Shown: positions 51,715-60,135, counted from the stretch's first letter. The stretch: DNA of 64,000 bases from RHKX01 sp046330285 (GCA_046330285.1 JAXLSX010000001.1:186001-250000), one strand, 5' to 3'. A program made the numbers and translations. Notes: generated by a model not told the origin, from the sequence alone.

Positions 51715-52467
51715 GTGGGGCTCGAGTCCCCGCTGCGACGCCTGCTGCCGGACCCCGGCGAGACGACCGTCGCCGGATTGCTCGAGGACTACGACCCCGG
51801 CGCCCGCGCCGGTGACGAGCGCCCGTTCGTCTTTACCAACTTCGCCCTGACCGTCGACGGCCACGCGACGATCGACGGCCGCTCGGGGGCGATCGGCTCC
51901 GACACCGACACGGCGATGCTCGTCGGCCTACGCACCCATCCCGACGCGGTGATGATCGGCGCCGGGACGTTGCGCGCCGAGGGCTACGGACGCGTCGTCT
52001 CCGACCCCGCCAAGCGCGAGCTCCGCGAGAGCCGCGGCCTCTCCCCCGACCCGCTGATGGTCGTCGTCAGCAACCGCCTCGAGATCCCCTGGGAGGCGCC
52101 GCTGTTCACCGCCGGCGCCGGCGAGGTCGTGATCTTCACCGCCTCCGCGCGTGAGGCGCCGGCGACGGCGACTCCGGTCGAGATCGTCCGCCACCCGAGC
52201 CGCGTCGACCTCGTCTCGCTCCTCGCCGAGCTCCGCGGCGAGCGCGGGATCCGGTCGCTGCTGTGCGAGGGCGGTCCGACGCTGCACGGAGAGCTGCTCG
52301 CGGCAGGCCTCGTCGACGAGCTCTTCGTCACCCGCTCGCCGCGGCTCGCGGGCGGCACCGGCCCGGGCCTCTGCGAGGGCCTCGAGGCGCACACGCGCGA
52401 GCTCGAACTGATCTGGCTCTGCGAGTCGGGCGGCGAGCTCTACGCCCGCTACGCGACCGCGCGCTGA
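51715..52467 (+). CDS. RibD C-terminal-type pyrimidine reductase family protein
   Basis: Protein of 250 residues of the RibD C-terminal/DHFR fold. Signatures are FVFTNFALTVDGHATIDGRSG, DAVMIGAGTLRAEGYGRV, and SLLCEGGPTLHGELLAAGLVDELFVT, closer to true riboflavin-pathway reductases than the homologue at 47842. GTG 51715 follows GAGGAG and lies 8 bases after the HAD stop. No other rib genes are near, so a role in riboflavin synthesis is only possible. Convergent with the membrane-protein gene, one base apart. Confidence 0.85.
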   Translation: MGLESPLRRLLPDPGETTVAGLLEDYDPGARAGDERPFVFTNFALTVDGHATIDGRSGAIGSDTDTAMLVGLRTHPDAVMIGAGTLRAEGYGRVVSDPAKRELRESRGLSPDPLMVVVSNRLEIPWEAPLFTAGAGEVVIFTASAREAPATATPVEIVRHPSRVDLVSLLAELRGERGIRSLLCEGGPTLHGELLAAGLVDELFVTRSPRLAGGTGPGLCEGLEAHTRELELIWLCESGGELYARYATAR

Positions 52468-52468
52468 C

Positions 52469-53158
52469 TCAGGCGGGCAGCCGGCCCTGCTCGCTGACCC
52501 GCGTCTCGCCGCGCTGGAGCATCCGCATCCCGAGGATCACGGCGGCGAAGAACGACGCGGCGGCGAGCGAGACCTGGAGGCTGAGGATCCCCTCCTCGCT
52601 CCAGTAGACGTCGCGGAGGTCGAGCAGCAGCGCCGCCTCGTCGAAGGTCAGCCCGACGCCGACCCCGAACGGGATCGCGAGCGTCGTCTCGATCCGCTCG
52701 TCGGCGCTGATCAGCCCCGCCGCTCCGGAGCCGAAGGCGAGCAGGATCCCGGGGACGAAGTGGTGGATGTGGCGGCCTCCGACCTTGACGTTCCCGAGCG
52801 GCCACCAGCCCTCGCGAATTCCCAGCGTCGAGACCCGGGCGAATAGCGACGCGCCGATGAATCCGGCGAAGAGATTGAACATCGCCGTTTCCTCGCGCGA
52901 GGCGGTCCGGTAGCCCGTGACCGCGACCCGGACCGTGTCCTGGGAGGCGAGCCCGGCCAGCTCGAGCGCCTCGGCCGGGGATTCCGCGCGCGGCAGGACG
53001 TGGGTGTCGTCGGGATGGCGGGCGGCGATCCGTCCCCGGTAGCGGCGCAGGAGCTCGCCGAGGACGACGGCTCCGGTCGCGAGCCCCGCGGTCGGGGCGA
53101 GGATCCGGGTCAGCCGGTCCTCGAACGCGCGCAGCTGGCTCCGCCGGCGCCCGAACAC
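52469..53158 (-). CDS. Integral membrane protein with HIHHF motif
   Basis: Protein of 229 residues without assigned function. After a soluble N-terminal part (about 1-95) come four to five hydrophobic segments. The most striking element is VGGRHIHHFVPGILLAFGSG, with three His at a membrane edge, then GVGVGLTFDEAALLL and DVYWSEEGILSL. Acidic and His residues near helices could bind metal or act as a catalytic site. Start is GTG 53158, only 2 bases after the nucleotide-sugar dehydrogenase stop, so the two are co-transcribed. Confidence 0.78.
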   Translation of the reverse strand: MFGRRRSQLRAFEDRLTRILAPTAGLATGAVVLGELLRRYRGRIAARHPDDTHVLPRAESPAEALELAGLASQDTVRVAVTGYRTASREETAMFNLFAGFIGASLFARVSTLGIREGWWPLGNVKVGGRHIHHFVPGILLAFGSGAAGLISADERIETTLAIPFGVGVGLTFDEAALLLDLRDVYWSEEGILSLQVSLAAASFFAAVILGMRMLQRGETRVSEQGRLPA

Positions 53159-53160
53159 GA

Positions 53161-54408
53161 TCAGAGCAAGACGATGTCGTCGGCGTCGAGGCCGCGGGTT
53201 ACCCCGCGGAAATCGACGACCAGCGACGCGGCGTCGGCGAGCTCCGCGTAGTCGATCTCGTCGTGGGCGGTGACGATCGCGACGACGTCGGCGGCGGCGA
53301 CCGCCTCGGCCAGCGGCACCGAGGACAGGTTCTTGTCGGGAAGCTCGGGGACGTGCGGGTCGTGGTAGGAGACCTCCGCCCCGAGCTCACGGAGGTGGTC
53401 GATGATCTTCAGGGCGGGCGACTCGCGGAGGTCGGCGACTCCGGCCTTGTAGGCGACGCCGAGGATCAAGACGTTCGCTCCCTTCACCGCCCGTTCGCGG
53501 TCGTTAAGCGCCCGCTGGATCCTGCTGACGCAGAACAGCGGCTGCGCCTGGTTGATCTTGCCCGCGAGCTCGACGAACTCCGTCGCGAAATCGTGCTGGC
53601 GAGCCTTGTAGGCGAGATAGAACGGATCGACGGGCAGGCAGTGCCCGCCCATTCCGGGACCGGGCTCGAATCGCATGAAGCCGAACGGCTTCGTCGAGGA
53701 GGCGTCGATGACCTCCCAGACGTCGATCCCCAGGCGCTCGGTCAGCTGTGCGAGTTCGTTGACTAGGGCGATGTTGACCGAACGGAAGATGTTCTCGAGG
53801 AGCTTCGAGAGCTCAGCGGCCTCCGGAGAGCTGACGGGGACGACCTCGTCGCAGATCTCGCTGTAGAGGGCGGTGGCGCGCTCGAGGCAGGCGGGCGTCA
53901 TCCCACCGACGACCTTCGGGGTCGTCGCGACCGTGTGGTTGCTGCGGCCGGGATCGATGCGCTCGGGCGAGTAGGCGAGGTGGAAGTCCTCGCCCACGGT
54001 CATGCCGCTGCGCTCGAGCCGCGGCAGGAGCTCCTCCCGCGTGGTCCCGGGATAGGTCGTGGACTCGAGGACGACGAGCTGGCCCTTGCGGAGGACCGAC
54101 GCGATCGTCTCGGTCGACTCGCGCACGTAGGTCAGGTCGGGCTCGCGCTCGGCGACGAGCGGTGTCGGCACGCAGATGATCACCGCGTCGCAGTCGGCGA
54201 GCACCGCCGGATCGGACCCGGCGGTGATCCGGTCCGCGAGCTCGGCGAGCTGGGCCGAGGGGACATCCTCGATATCGCTCTCGGAGCGGCTCAGGCGCTC
54301 GACACGGGCGGCGTCGACGTCGTAACCGGCCACGTCGTGACCGGCGCGCGCGAACTCGATCGCGAGCGGCAGTCCGACATACCCGAGGCCGACGACTCCG
54401 ATTCTCAT
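53161..54408 (-). CDS. Nucleotide-sugar dehydrogenase (UDP-GlcNAc/UDP-ManNAc 6-dehydrogenase-like)
   Basis: UDP-sugar dehydrogenase of 415 residues oxidising C6 to a carboxylate with NAD. It opens MRIGVVGLGYVGLPLAIEFA, has ICVPTPL, ESTTYPGTTREELLP, YSPERIDPGRSNH, KLLENIFRSVNIALVNE and the catalytic Cys in GPGMGGHCLPVDPFYLA. The PGR and GHCLPVDPFYL forms point to the WbpA/WecC group rather than UDP-glucose dehydrogenase. Products feed surface polysaccharides. It leads a two-gene operon with the HIHHF membrane protein. Confidence 0.9.
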   Translation of the reverse strand: MRIGVVGLGYVGLPLAIEFARAGHDVAGYDVDAARVERLSRSESDIEDVPSAQLAELADRITAGSDPAVLADCDAVIICVPTPLVAEREPDLTYVRESTETIASVLRKGQLVVLESTTYPGTTREELLPRLERSGMTVGEDFHLAYSPERIDPGRSNHTVATTPKVVGGMTPACLERATALYSEICDEVVPVSSPEAAELSKLLENIFRSVNIALVNELAQLTERLGIDVWEVIDASSTKPFGFMRFEPGPGMGGHCLPVDPFYLAYKARQHDFATEFVELAGKINQAQPLFCVSRIQRALNDRERAVKGANVLILGVAYKAGVADLRESPALKIIDHLRELGAEVSYHDPHVPELPDKNLSSVPLAEAVAAADVVAIVTAHDEIDYAELADAASLVVDFRGVTRGLDADDIVLL

Positions 54409-54480
54409 CGCAATCAGTCTAGGCGGGCGGTTCCGTTCAACCGGCCGCCGTCGCGCCTCCTGAAGCTAAACTTCTCCTCA

Positions 54481-54591
54481 ATGCGGAACCTGATCGGACG
54501 CGCCCTCACTCCCGCCGCCGTCGGCGTGGCGTGTGCGCGCCACCTCGCCTGGTACGTCAGCTACCAGATGTCCGGCGAAGCCCGGAGCTGA
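54481..54591 (+). CDS. Possible 36-residue protein
   Basis: Short frame of 36 codons, MRNLIGRALTPAAVGVACARHLAWYVSYQM and a polar end, with one hydrophobic stretch. It lacks a Shine-Dalgarno; TAAACT lies 9-10 bases before the ATG, as for a leaderless message. It ends 10 bases before the epimerase-like gene and could be a leader peptide. Evidence is weak and chance is possible. Confidence 0.3.
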   Translation: MRNLIGRALTPAAVGVACARHLAWYVSYQMSGEARS

Positions 54592-54601
54592 TCCGCCCAC
54601 C

Positions 54602-55510
54602 GTGCGGGTAGCGGTAGCGGGCGCGACTGGGGTTCTCGGCCGCTCCGTGATGCCGCGGCTGCGCGAGGCCGGGCACGAGGTCCGCGGCTTCGCCCGCCGG
54701 CCGCCCGCCGGCGCCGACGACCTCGTCGCCCTGGACCTGCTCGATCGCGAAGCCGTCGTCGCCTTCGCCGCCGAATGGCGTCCCGACGCAATCCTCCACC
54801 TGGCCACCGCGATCCCGGCGCGGATCGACTCCCGGCGGGCCGCCGAGCAGTTCGAGCCGACGAACCGGCTTCGCACCGATGGCACCCGGAACCTCCTCGC
54901 CGCGGCCGACGCCGCCGGCGGCGCCTGGCTGGTCGGGCAGAGCATCGCGTTCGTGAACGTGCCCGGCGAGGGTCTCGCCGACGAGGAGACGCCGCTGCGG
55001 GACGACCCCGGCGACGTCATGACGATGGCCGCCGCCCCGGTCGCCGAGCTCGAGCGCCTGACGCTCGGCACCGGCGGGACCGTGCTGCGCTTCGGCCAGT
55101 TCTACGGTCCGGGGACGGCGTTCGCCCGCGACGGCGGCATGGGCGCCGGCGCCGCTGCCGGAAAGTTGCCGGTCGTCACCCGTCACGGCCGTTCGTCGGT
55201 CTTCTCGATGATCAACGTCGACGATGCCGCCGACGCGATCGTGGCCGTCCTCCGCACCGGCGCACGCGGTGTCTTCAACGTGGTCGACGACGATCCCGCC
55301 TCCGCGGCGGAGATCCTGCCGGTCCTCGCGGCGGCGCTCGGCGGCAGGCAACCGCGCCGGGTACCAGCCTGGCTGGCCAAGCAGGTGGCGGGCGACTACA
55401 GCGTCGCGTTCATGACCGACCTCCGCGGCGCCTCGAACGCGAAGGCGAAAGCCGAGCTCGGCTGGAAGCCGTCGATCCCGTCCTGGCGCGAGGGCTTCAG
55501 CGGCGACTAG
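54602..55510 (+). CDS. NAD-dependent epimerase/dehydratase family protein
   Basis: Extended short-chain dehydrogenase of 302 residues. It begins VRVAVAGATGVLGRSVMPRL (Rossmann glycine motif), has HLATAIPARID, a degenerate active site region around MTMAAAPVAELERL where YxxxK would be expected, RFGQFYGPGT, INVDDAADAIVAVL and KAELGWKPSIPSWREGF. The missing clear Tyr-Lys pair suggests an atypical member, perhaps a sensor or altered reductase. Start is GTG 54602. It is divergent from the sugar dehydrogenase and convergent with the Sap-like gene. Confidence 0.83.
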   Translation: MRVAVAGATGVLGRSVMPRLREAGHEVRGFARRPPAGADDLVALDLLDREAVVAFAAEWRPDAILHLATAIPARIDSRRAAEQFEPTNRLRTDGTRNLLAAADAAGGAWLVGQSIAFVNVPGEGLADEETPLRDDPGDVMTMAAAPVAELERLTLGTGGTVLRFGQFYGPGTAFARDGGMGAGAAAGKLPVVTRHGRSSVFSMINVDDAADAIVAVLRTGARGVFNVVDDDPASAAEILPVLAAALGGRQPRRVPAWLAKQVAGDYSVAFMTDLRGASNAKAKAELGWKPSIPSWREGFSGD

Positions 55511-55523
55511 AGCCGCGCTGCGC

Positions 55524-56186
55524 TCAGAGCGCGGCGATGCCGTCGCCGAGGAGCTTGGCGCCGATCACGAGCAGCACCGCGATCATGATCGCCGCACTGT
55601 GCTCGGACATGAAGCGCCGCACCGCCTCCAGCGGTGCGTCCGCCCGCTCGCGGGCGAGCAGACGGAACAGCACCGCGCCGACGACCGTGACCGAGCCGAT
55701 CGCGACGAACACCGCCGCCGCCACAGCCTCGTCGCCGCCGTTGAGCCCGCTGTCGGCGATCGTCGCCGACGCGGCCAGGGTCAGGGCGAGGTTCTTCGGG
55801 TTCGCCGCCGACAACGCCGCGCCGAGGAGTGCCGCCCGCGACGCCGAGGCGCTGTCGATGCTCGCCATCCAGGCAGGCTCCTTCGCCTTCCCCTCGTCGC
55901 CGCCCCGCTCGCGCCACTGCTTCGCGGCAAGGCCGACGAAGAGGACGCCGAGAGCGACCTTCAGCCAACCGAGCCCGTCGTCGCCCGGCCCGGAGTCTCC
56001 CCCGCCGACCAAGACGATCACCACCGCACTGACCGCCGCCAGCCCGGCGACCCAGCCGCAAGCGAAGGCGGGGCCCGCGGTCCGCGCCCGGGGCGAGCCG
56101 AGGATCAGGACGACGCCGACGATCGGGATCGGGCTCAAAGCAACCGCGAGGGCGGCGGGCAGCAGGTCACCGATGACGCCGTTCAT
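55524..56186 (-). CDS. GAP/Sap-family membrane protein
   Basis: Membrane protein of 220 residues with about six helices. It begins LLPAALAVALSPIPIVGVVLILGSPRA, then GPAFACGWVAGLAAVS and AALLGAALSAANPKNLALTLAA, as in actinobacterial Sap (sulfolipid-addressing) proteins that resemble LysE transporters and often work with MMPL exporters. No MMPL gene is adjacent here; the one in the window is at 8497. Role in lipid or small-molecule transport is inferred. Confidence 0.83.
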   Translation of the reverse strand: MNGVIGDLLPAALAVALSPIPIVGVVLILGSPRARTAGPAFACGWVAGLAAVSAVVIVLVGGGDSGPGDDGLGWLKVALGVLFVGLAAKQWRERGGDEGKAKEPAWMASIDSASASRAALLGAALSAANPKNLALTLAASATIADSGLNGGDEAVAAAVFVAIGSVTVVGAVLFRLLARERADAPLEAVRRFMSEHSAAIMIAVLLVIGAKLLGDGIAAL

Positions 56187-56253
56187 GGCTGCTCATCCTG
56201 CCCGCGGCGGTGGACGGGTCGGCCGGAATCCTCGAGGTGGGGCCGGGAAAGAG

Positions 56254-56326
56254 TGGGCGATGTAGGGCTCGAACCTACGACCTTGAGATTAAGAGTCTCC
56301 TGCTCTACCAACTGAGCTAATCGCCC
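56254..56326 (-). tRNA. tRNA-Lys (CTT)
   Basis: A 73-base tRNA on the minus strand with acceptor arms GGGCGAT/ATCGCCC, discriminator A, D-arm GCTC-AGTTGGTA-GAGC, anticodon loop CTCTTAA (anticodon CTT), and T-arm GTAGG-TTCGAGC-CCTAC. The outermost anticodon-stem pair is not Watson-Crick. CCA is not encoded. Confidence 0.96.
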
Positions 56327-56395
56327 GGGCCGGTGATGGTAGCGAGAGCGGGCGGGCCGGTGGCGGCCCGGGCGCGGTCGCGCGATGCGGGTCGC

Positions 56396-57169
56396 TCAGC
56401 CGCCGGGAATCGTCGGCGTGGCGCCGAGCCCGCCGAGCGGATTCTGGAGCTGCGACTGGTCCGGAGCGCTCTGCTTGATCCCCTTCTGGATCGACTCTCC
56501 GGTCTGCTGCGCCTGCTTGACCTGCTGCTTGGCCTGGCTCTTCGAGGTCGAGTCCGGCGCTTCCTGGAGCGCCTTCTGCTCGGCCGCCTTGCCGGCCTTG
56601 TCGTCGCCCGCGAAGTAGGCGTACGTGGCGAGCTGGAGATAGGTGCCGAAGCTCGGGCGGGCGTCCGCCACGGCCTGCGCCGCCGCCTGGGCCTGGTCGA
56701 GATCCTGCTGGACCCGTGCCGGGTCGGTGCCGGCGAGCGCCGAGTAGGCCTGGAGCATCAGCGAGGCGACGCCGTCGTCGACCTTCTGCGGCTTCGTCTT
56801 CACGTAGCGCTCCCAGGCGTCGGTCGCGTCGCGGTAGCGGGAGATCGTCTCGTCGGTGTAGGAGATCCGGCCCTGAGCGTCCTGCTCGGTCGCCGCCTGG
56901 CCGGCGAGGAAGTTCGTCCGGGCCAGCGTGATCAGCGCCTTCTCGTCCTTGGGGTTGGTCTGCAGCGTGTCCTCGGCGCGCTGGATCTGCGCGTCGTACT
57001 GGGGCGAGGAGGAGCTGCCGTCGCCGCCGATTCCGAGCGCGTCGAAGATGCCGCCGGAGGTGGCACCGCCGATGCCGAACCCGACGAGGGCGATCGCCAT
57101 CAGGAACGCCAAGAAGACGTAGATGACCTGAATCAGGCGCTTGCGCTTGCCGCCGAGCTCGAAAAGCAT
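56396..57169 (-). CDS. Membrane-anchored TPR-like protein
   Basis: Protein of 257 residues. A positively charged start (GGKRKRLIQVIYVFL) and one transmembrane helix (about 12-34) anchor a large helical domain. Residues 60-210 show helix-pair repeats with TPR-like spacing: AEDTLQTNPKDEKALITLARTNF, SRYRDATDAWERYVKTKP and GTYLQLATYAYFAGDDKAGKAAEQKALQEAP. The tail is Gln/Gly/Pro-rich. It lies 10 bases after tatC and is probably in its operon, hinting at a scaffold role in export or envelope assembly. Confidence 0.8.
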   Translation of the reverse strand: MLFELGGKRKRLIQVIYVFLAFLMAIALVGFGIGGATSGGIFDALGIGGDGSSSSPQYDAQIQRAEDTLQTNPKDEKALITLARTNFLAGQAATEQDAQGRISYTDETISRYRDATDAWERYVKTKPQKVDDGVASLMLQAYSALAGTDPARVQQDLDQAQAAAQAVADARPSFGTYLQLATYAYFAGDDKAGKAAEQKALQEAPDSTSKSQAKQQVKQAQQTGESIQKGIKQSAPDQSQLQNPLGGLGATPTIPGG

Positions 57170-57179
57170 GCCGGGGAGC

Positions 57180-57962
57180 CTAGCCGGTCGATTCGACCGG
57201 GGGATCAGCAGGTTCGACCGCCCGTTCGTCGCTGTCGGAGGGCCTCCCGAGCATCCGGGCGAGGACGAGGCTGAACTCGAACAGGAGGATCAGCGGCAGC
57301 ATCGAGATCAGCATCGTGATCGGGTCGGTGCCGGGCAGCAGCATGGCCAGGACGGCGATGATCAGGATCGCGTAGCGCCGGTTCTTGGCGAGCTGCTCGG
57401 GGGTGACGATCCCCAGCCGCGTAACCGCCAGGATCCCGATCGGGATCTGGAACAGGATCCCGACGGAGATCAGGCTCAGCGAGAAGAAGCTGTAGTACTC
57501 GCGCGCCCGGATCTGGATGTTGAACTGGTCGTCGTTGAAGTTCAGGAGGAACTTGATCGCCGCCGGGACGACGACGAAGTAGGCGAACACAACGCCGGCG
57601 ATGAACAGCAGCGGGACCGCGAGCAGTACCGGCAGCATCACCTTCTTCTCGGTCGGCGTCAGCGCCGGCAGGATGAACGCGTAGGCCTGGTAGAGCAGGA
57701 TCGGCAGCGTCAGCAGGATCGCGCTGTAGAGGACGAGCGTCAGCGTCGTCATGAACGGCTCCGACGGCGAGAACGTCAGCGGCTCCACGTCGTCGGGCAG
57801 CGGCCCGTTGGCGATGTCGAGCAGCAGGTGGTTCTGCCAGAAGCAGAAGATCGAGACGACGACGAGCGCGATGCCGCAGACGATCAGCCGGCTGCGGAGC
57901 TCGTCGAGGTGCTCGACGAGCGTCATCCGGTCGTCGAAGGTCGCTGCCTTGATCTTCGCCAC
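57180..57962 (-). CDS. tatC: Sec-independent (Tat) translocase subunit TatC
   Basis: Core receptor of the twin-arginine translocase, 260 residues with six helices. Conserved parts are RMTLVEHLDELRSRLIV, with the essential Glu of the N-terminal region, FSPSEPFMTTLTL in the first periplasmic loop, YQAYAFILPALTPTEKK and the long hydrophobic segments that follow. The start is GTG 57962. The C-terminus is acidic (SDSDERAVEPADPP). It lies 41 bases after tatA and in the same run as genes for exported copper proteins. Confidence 0.96.
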   Translation of the reverse strand: MAKIKAATFDDRMTLVEHLDELRSRLIVCGIALVVVSIFCFWQNHLLLDIANGPLPDDVEPLTFSPSEPFMTTLTLVLYSAILLTLPILLYQAYAFILPALTPTEKKVMLPVLLAVPLLFIAGVVFAYFVVVPAAIKFLLNFNDDQFNIQIRAREYYSFFSLSLISVGILFQIPIGILAVTRLGIVTPEQLAKNRRYAILIIAVLAMLLPGTDPITMLISMLPLILLFEFSLVLARMLGRPSDSDERAVEPADPPVESTG

Positions 57963-58003
57963 GATTCAGCTCCCGACCCGGTCGGCGGACGCCACCGGGG
58001 ACG

Positions 58004-58288
58004 TCAGGAGGACGGGCGCGCGGCGGGCTCGCCCTCGTCGGCGGGCTCGGCGTCGACGGGCTCGGCGTCCACGGGTTCCTCTTCGGCGACGCCGTCGTCG
58101 ATCGTCTGCGGAAGCTCGTCGTCGTCCTCGTCGTCCTCGTCGTCGCGGTTCTCACCGCTGACCGAGGACTTGAACTCCCGCAACCCGTCACCGATCGAGC
58201 GCCCCAGCTCGGGCAGGCGCTTGGGGCCGAAGATGATCAGCGCGATGATCGCGACGATCGCCAGTTCGAGAGGGCCGATGTTCGGCAT
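58004..58288 (-). CDS. tatA: Sec-independent (Tat) translocase subunit TatA
   Basis: Pore-forming Tat component of 94 residues. One transmembrane helix (PLELAIVAIIALIIFG) is followed by the hinge FGPKRLPELGRS and an amphipathic helix (IGDGLREFKSSVSG). The C-terminal half is highly acidic (DDEDDEDDDELP and Glu/Pro/Asp repeats), long for a minimal TatA. ATG 58288 is chosen because it gives MPNIGPLEL, the family start; an in-frame start at 58318 would add ten residues. tatC follows. Confidence 0.95.
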   Translation of the reverse strand: MPNIGPLELAIVAIIALIIFGPKRLPELGRSIGDGLREFKSSVSGENRDDEDDEDDDELPQTIDDGVAEEEPVDAEPVDAEPADEGEPAARPSS

Positions 58289-58353
58289 AACCCGGTGATC
58301 GTAGCCGAGCCGGCACATGGGGCCCGCCGATCACGGCGGTCCCGGGCGGCCGC

Positions 58354-59064
58354 TCACCAGATCCGAAAGCTGCGCTTCTTCGCCTTCGAGGTGTTGTGGG
58401 CCTTGTCGGTCACGCGGAACTCGGCGACGTAGCGGCCGGGCTTCGGGGTGAAGTGGGGCTTGCGCTTGCCGATCCGCGCCCGGTTGTAGCCGACGTATGC
58501 CTTGTAGGTGGCCCAGCCCGCGAAGCGGCCCTTGCCCTTGCGGTTGAGCCGGTAGTACTCGACGTCGAGCTTGCCGGATTCGTTCAGGGAGTAGCGCGCG
58601 GGCGAGCCGTCCGGGCCGAACTTGGTCGCGAGCTGCAGGCCGCGCAGCTTCGGCGGCTTCAGGTCGACGTTGCTCTTGGGGACGGAATCGGGCTCGGTCT
58701 CGGGGTCGCCGGGCGTGTTCGAGACGACGACGGTCCCGGAGACCAGCGAGTGGATCTTGCACTGGAAGTGGTAGATGCCGGGCTGGTCGAAGGTGATCTG
58801 GTAGTTGTCGCCGATGTCGTGCCGCGGCAGCGACCCCGGGTCGGAGTCCCACTGCTTCGCGTTCGGCGGCTGGCCGGTGACCGAGTGCATCGTGTCGGGG
58901 CCGGTCCAGTACCAGGTGACGTGCTCGCCGAGGTCGAGGTTGACCTCGTCGTTCGACCACTGGTAGTCGCTGATCGAGATTCGCCGGTTGGCGGCGTCGG
59001 CCGCGGCGGGAAGCACCAGCAGCAGCGCCGCCAGCAGCACGAGTCCGAGCCCGGCCCGCCTCAT
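58354..59064 (-). CDS. Secreted cupredoxin-domain protein with C-terminal beta module
   Basis: Exported copper protein of 236 residues. A signal peptide (LGLVLLAALLLVLPAAADA) precedes a cupredoxin domain (about 25-120) with type 1 copper ligands in PDTMHSVTG (His), YHFQCKIHS (Cys and His). The second half (about 130-236) is a Lys/Arg-rich beta module with FTPKPGRYVAEFRVTDKAHN, the same pattern as in other secreted proteins of the window. The ATG overlaps the multicopper oxidase stop (ATGA). Likely an electron-transfer or copper-delivery partner of the oxidase. Confidence 0.88.
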   Translation of the reverse strand: MRRAGLGLVLLAALLLVLPAAADAANRRISISDYQWSNDEVNLDLGEHVTWYWTGPDTMHSVTGQPPNAKQWDSDPGSLPRHDIGDNYQITFDQPGIYHFQCKIHSLVSGTVVVSNTPGDPETEPDSVPKSNVDLKPPKLRGLQLATKFGPDGSPARYSLNESGKLDVEYYRLNRKGKGRFAGWATYKAYVGYNRARIGKRKPHFTPKPGRYVAEFRVTDKAHNTSKAKKRSFRIW

Positions 59065-60113
59065 TCGACCACGTACCAGCCGCTCATCCCGGCGACGATG
59101 TGGCTCCAGACGTGGCAGTGGTAGAGCCAGCGGCCCGGGTTGTCCTCGGTGAAGCGGGCGGTGATGACGTCGCCGGGCCCGAGGGTGACGTTGTCGACCG
59201 TCGGCCCACCGACGGGCGGAACCCAGCGGTGTCCGTGGATGTGGAAGGTGTGGAAGTAGTCGTCGACCGCGTAGACGTAGAAGGCGACGTCGTCGCCGAC
59301 GTTGGTCTTCAGGGTCGGCGTGTTGCCCGTATAGGCCCGGCCGTTGATGCAGTAGAAGGGCTGGTCGAGCCCGGTCGCCGCCGGCTGGAACGAGTGGAAG
59401 CCGACGAAGAACTCCTTGTCCGGCCGCGGCTTGTTGGGGTCGCGGACGATGATCGGGCCGAACAGGCCCTTGTAGACCGGCAGCGGCTCGCTCGGCCCGT
59501 GGTCGTGGTACCACCACGCCCCCTCCGAGGTCGGGACGGCCTCCCAGATGTAGGTGACCTCGTCGCCCTTCTGGACGAACCCGCCCGGGTCGGTGTACTT
59601 GCCCTTGTAGGCGCCGTCCATGTCGACTGAGTACTGGAGGCCGTGCGGGTGCATCGTCACCGGCGTCCCGAGCTTGCTGCGGAAGTGAACGGTGATCGTC
59701 TCGCCGACGTTCGCCTCGAGCAGCGGGCCAGGGACCGTCGCCGGTCCGAGCGGCTGCGCGAAGTTGGCCGAATAGGCCCGGTAGCCCCAAGCCTTGAAGG
59801 TCGTCTTGCCCTTGACCTGCACGCCCATCATCTGGTCGCGGCCGGTGGGGACGATGTCCCACTTCATCTGCTCGGCCTGGATCCAGTACTCGTTCGTGCT
59901 CGCCGCCTTGGCGAGCACGGTCGAGGCGCCCGGGGCCACGCCGCCGTTGGCGCGGGCCGCAGCGACCTTCGGCGGCACCTGGAGCCCGTCGTTCAACTGC
60001 GCGACGGAGACCTCTTCGTTGGTGCTGAACCGCTTGCCGGCCAGCGTGCAGAGCAGGAGCCCCGCCCCCGCCTCGGCGACGAAGGCGCGCCTGCCGATCG
60101 GGGGAAGGCTCAT
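59061..60113 (-). CDS. Two-domain multicopper oxidase with Tat leader
   Basis: Exported copper oxidase of 350 residues, laccase or nitrite-reductase-like. The N-terminus has a twin-arginine leader (IGRRAFVAEAGAGLLL). All four copper motifs are present: TMHPHGLQY, WWYHDHGP, FHTFHIHGHRW and LYHCHVWSHIVAGMSGW, giving type 1, 2 and 3 sites. It is shorter than three-domain laccases (about 500 residues), which fits the two-domain trimeric type. It overlaps the downstream cupredoxin and follows another cupredoxin by 22 bases, with tatA and tatC close by. Substrate is unknown; phenol or metal oxidation is possible. Confidence 0.92.
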   Translation of the reverse strand: MSLPPIGRRAFVAEAGAGLLLCTLAGKRFSTNEEVSVAQLNDGLQVPPKVAAARANGGVAPGASTVLAKAASTNEYWIQAEQMKWDIVPTGRDQMMGVQVKGKTTFKAWGYRAYSANFAQPLGPATVPGPLLEANVGETITVHFRSKLGTPVTMHPHGLQYSVDMDGAYKGKYTDPGGFVQKGDEVTYIWEAVPTSEGAWWYHDHGPSEPLPVYKGLFGPIIVRDPNKPRPDKEFFVGFHSFQPAATGLDQPFYCINGRAYTGNTPTLKTNVGDDVAFYVYAVDDYFHTFHIHGHRWVPPVGGPTVDNVTLGPGDVITARFTEDNPGRWLYHCHVWSHIVAGMSGWYVVE

Positions 60114-60135
60114 GGCTTCAGCACTCCAGTTGCGT

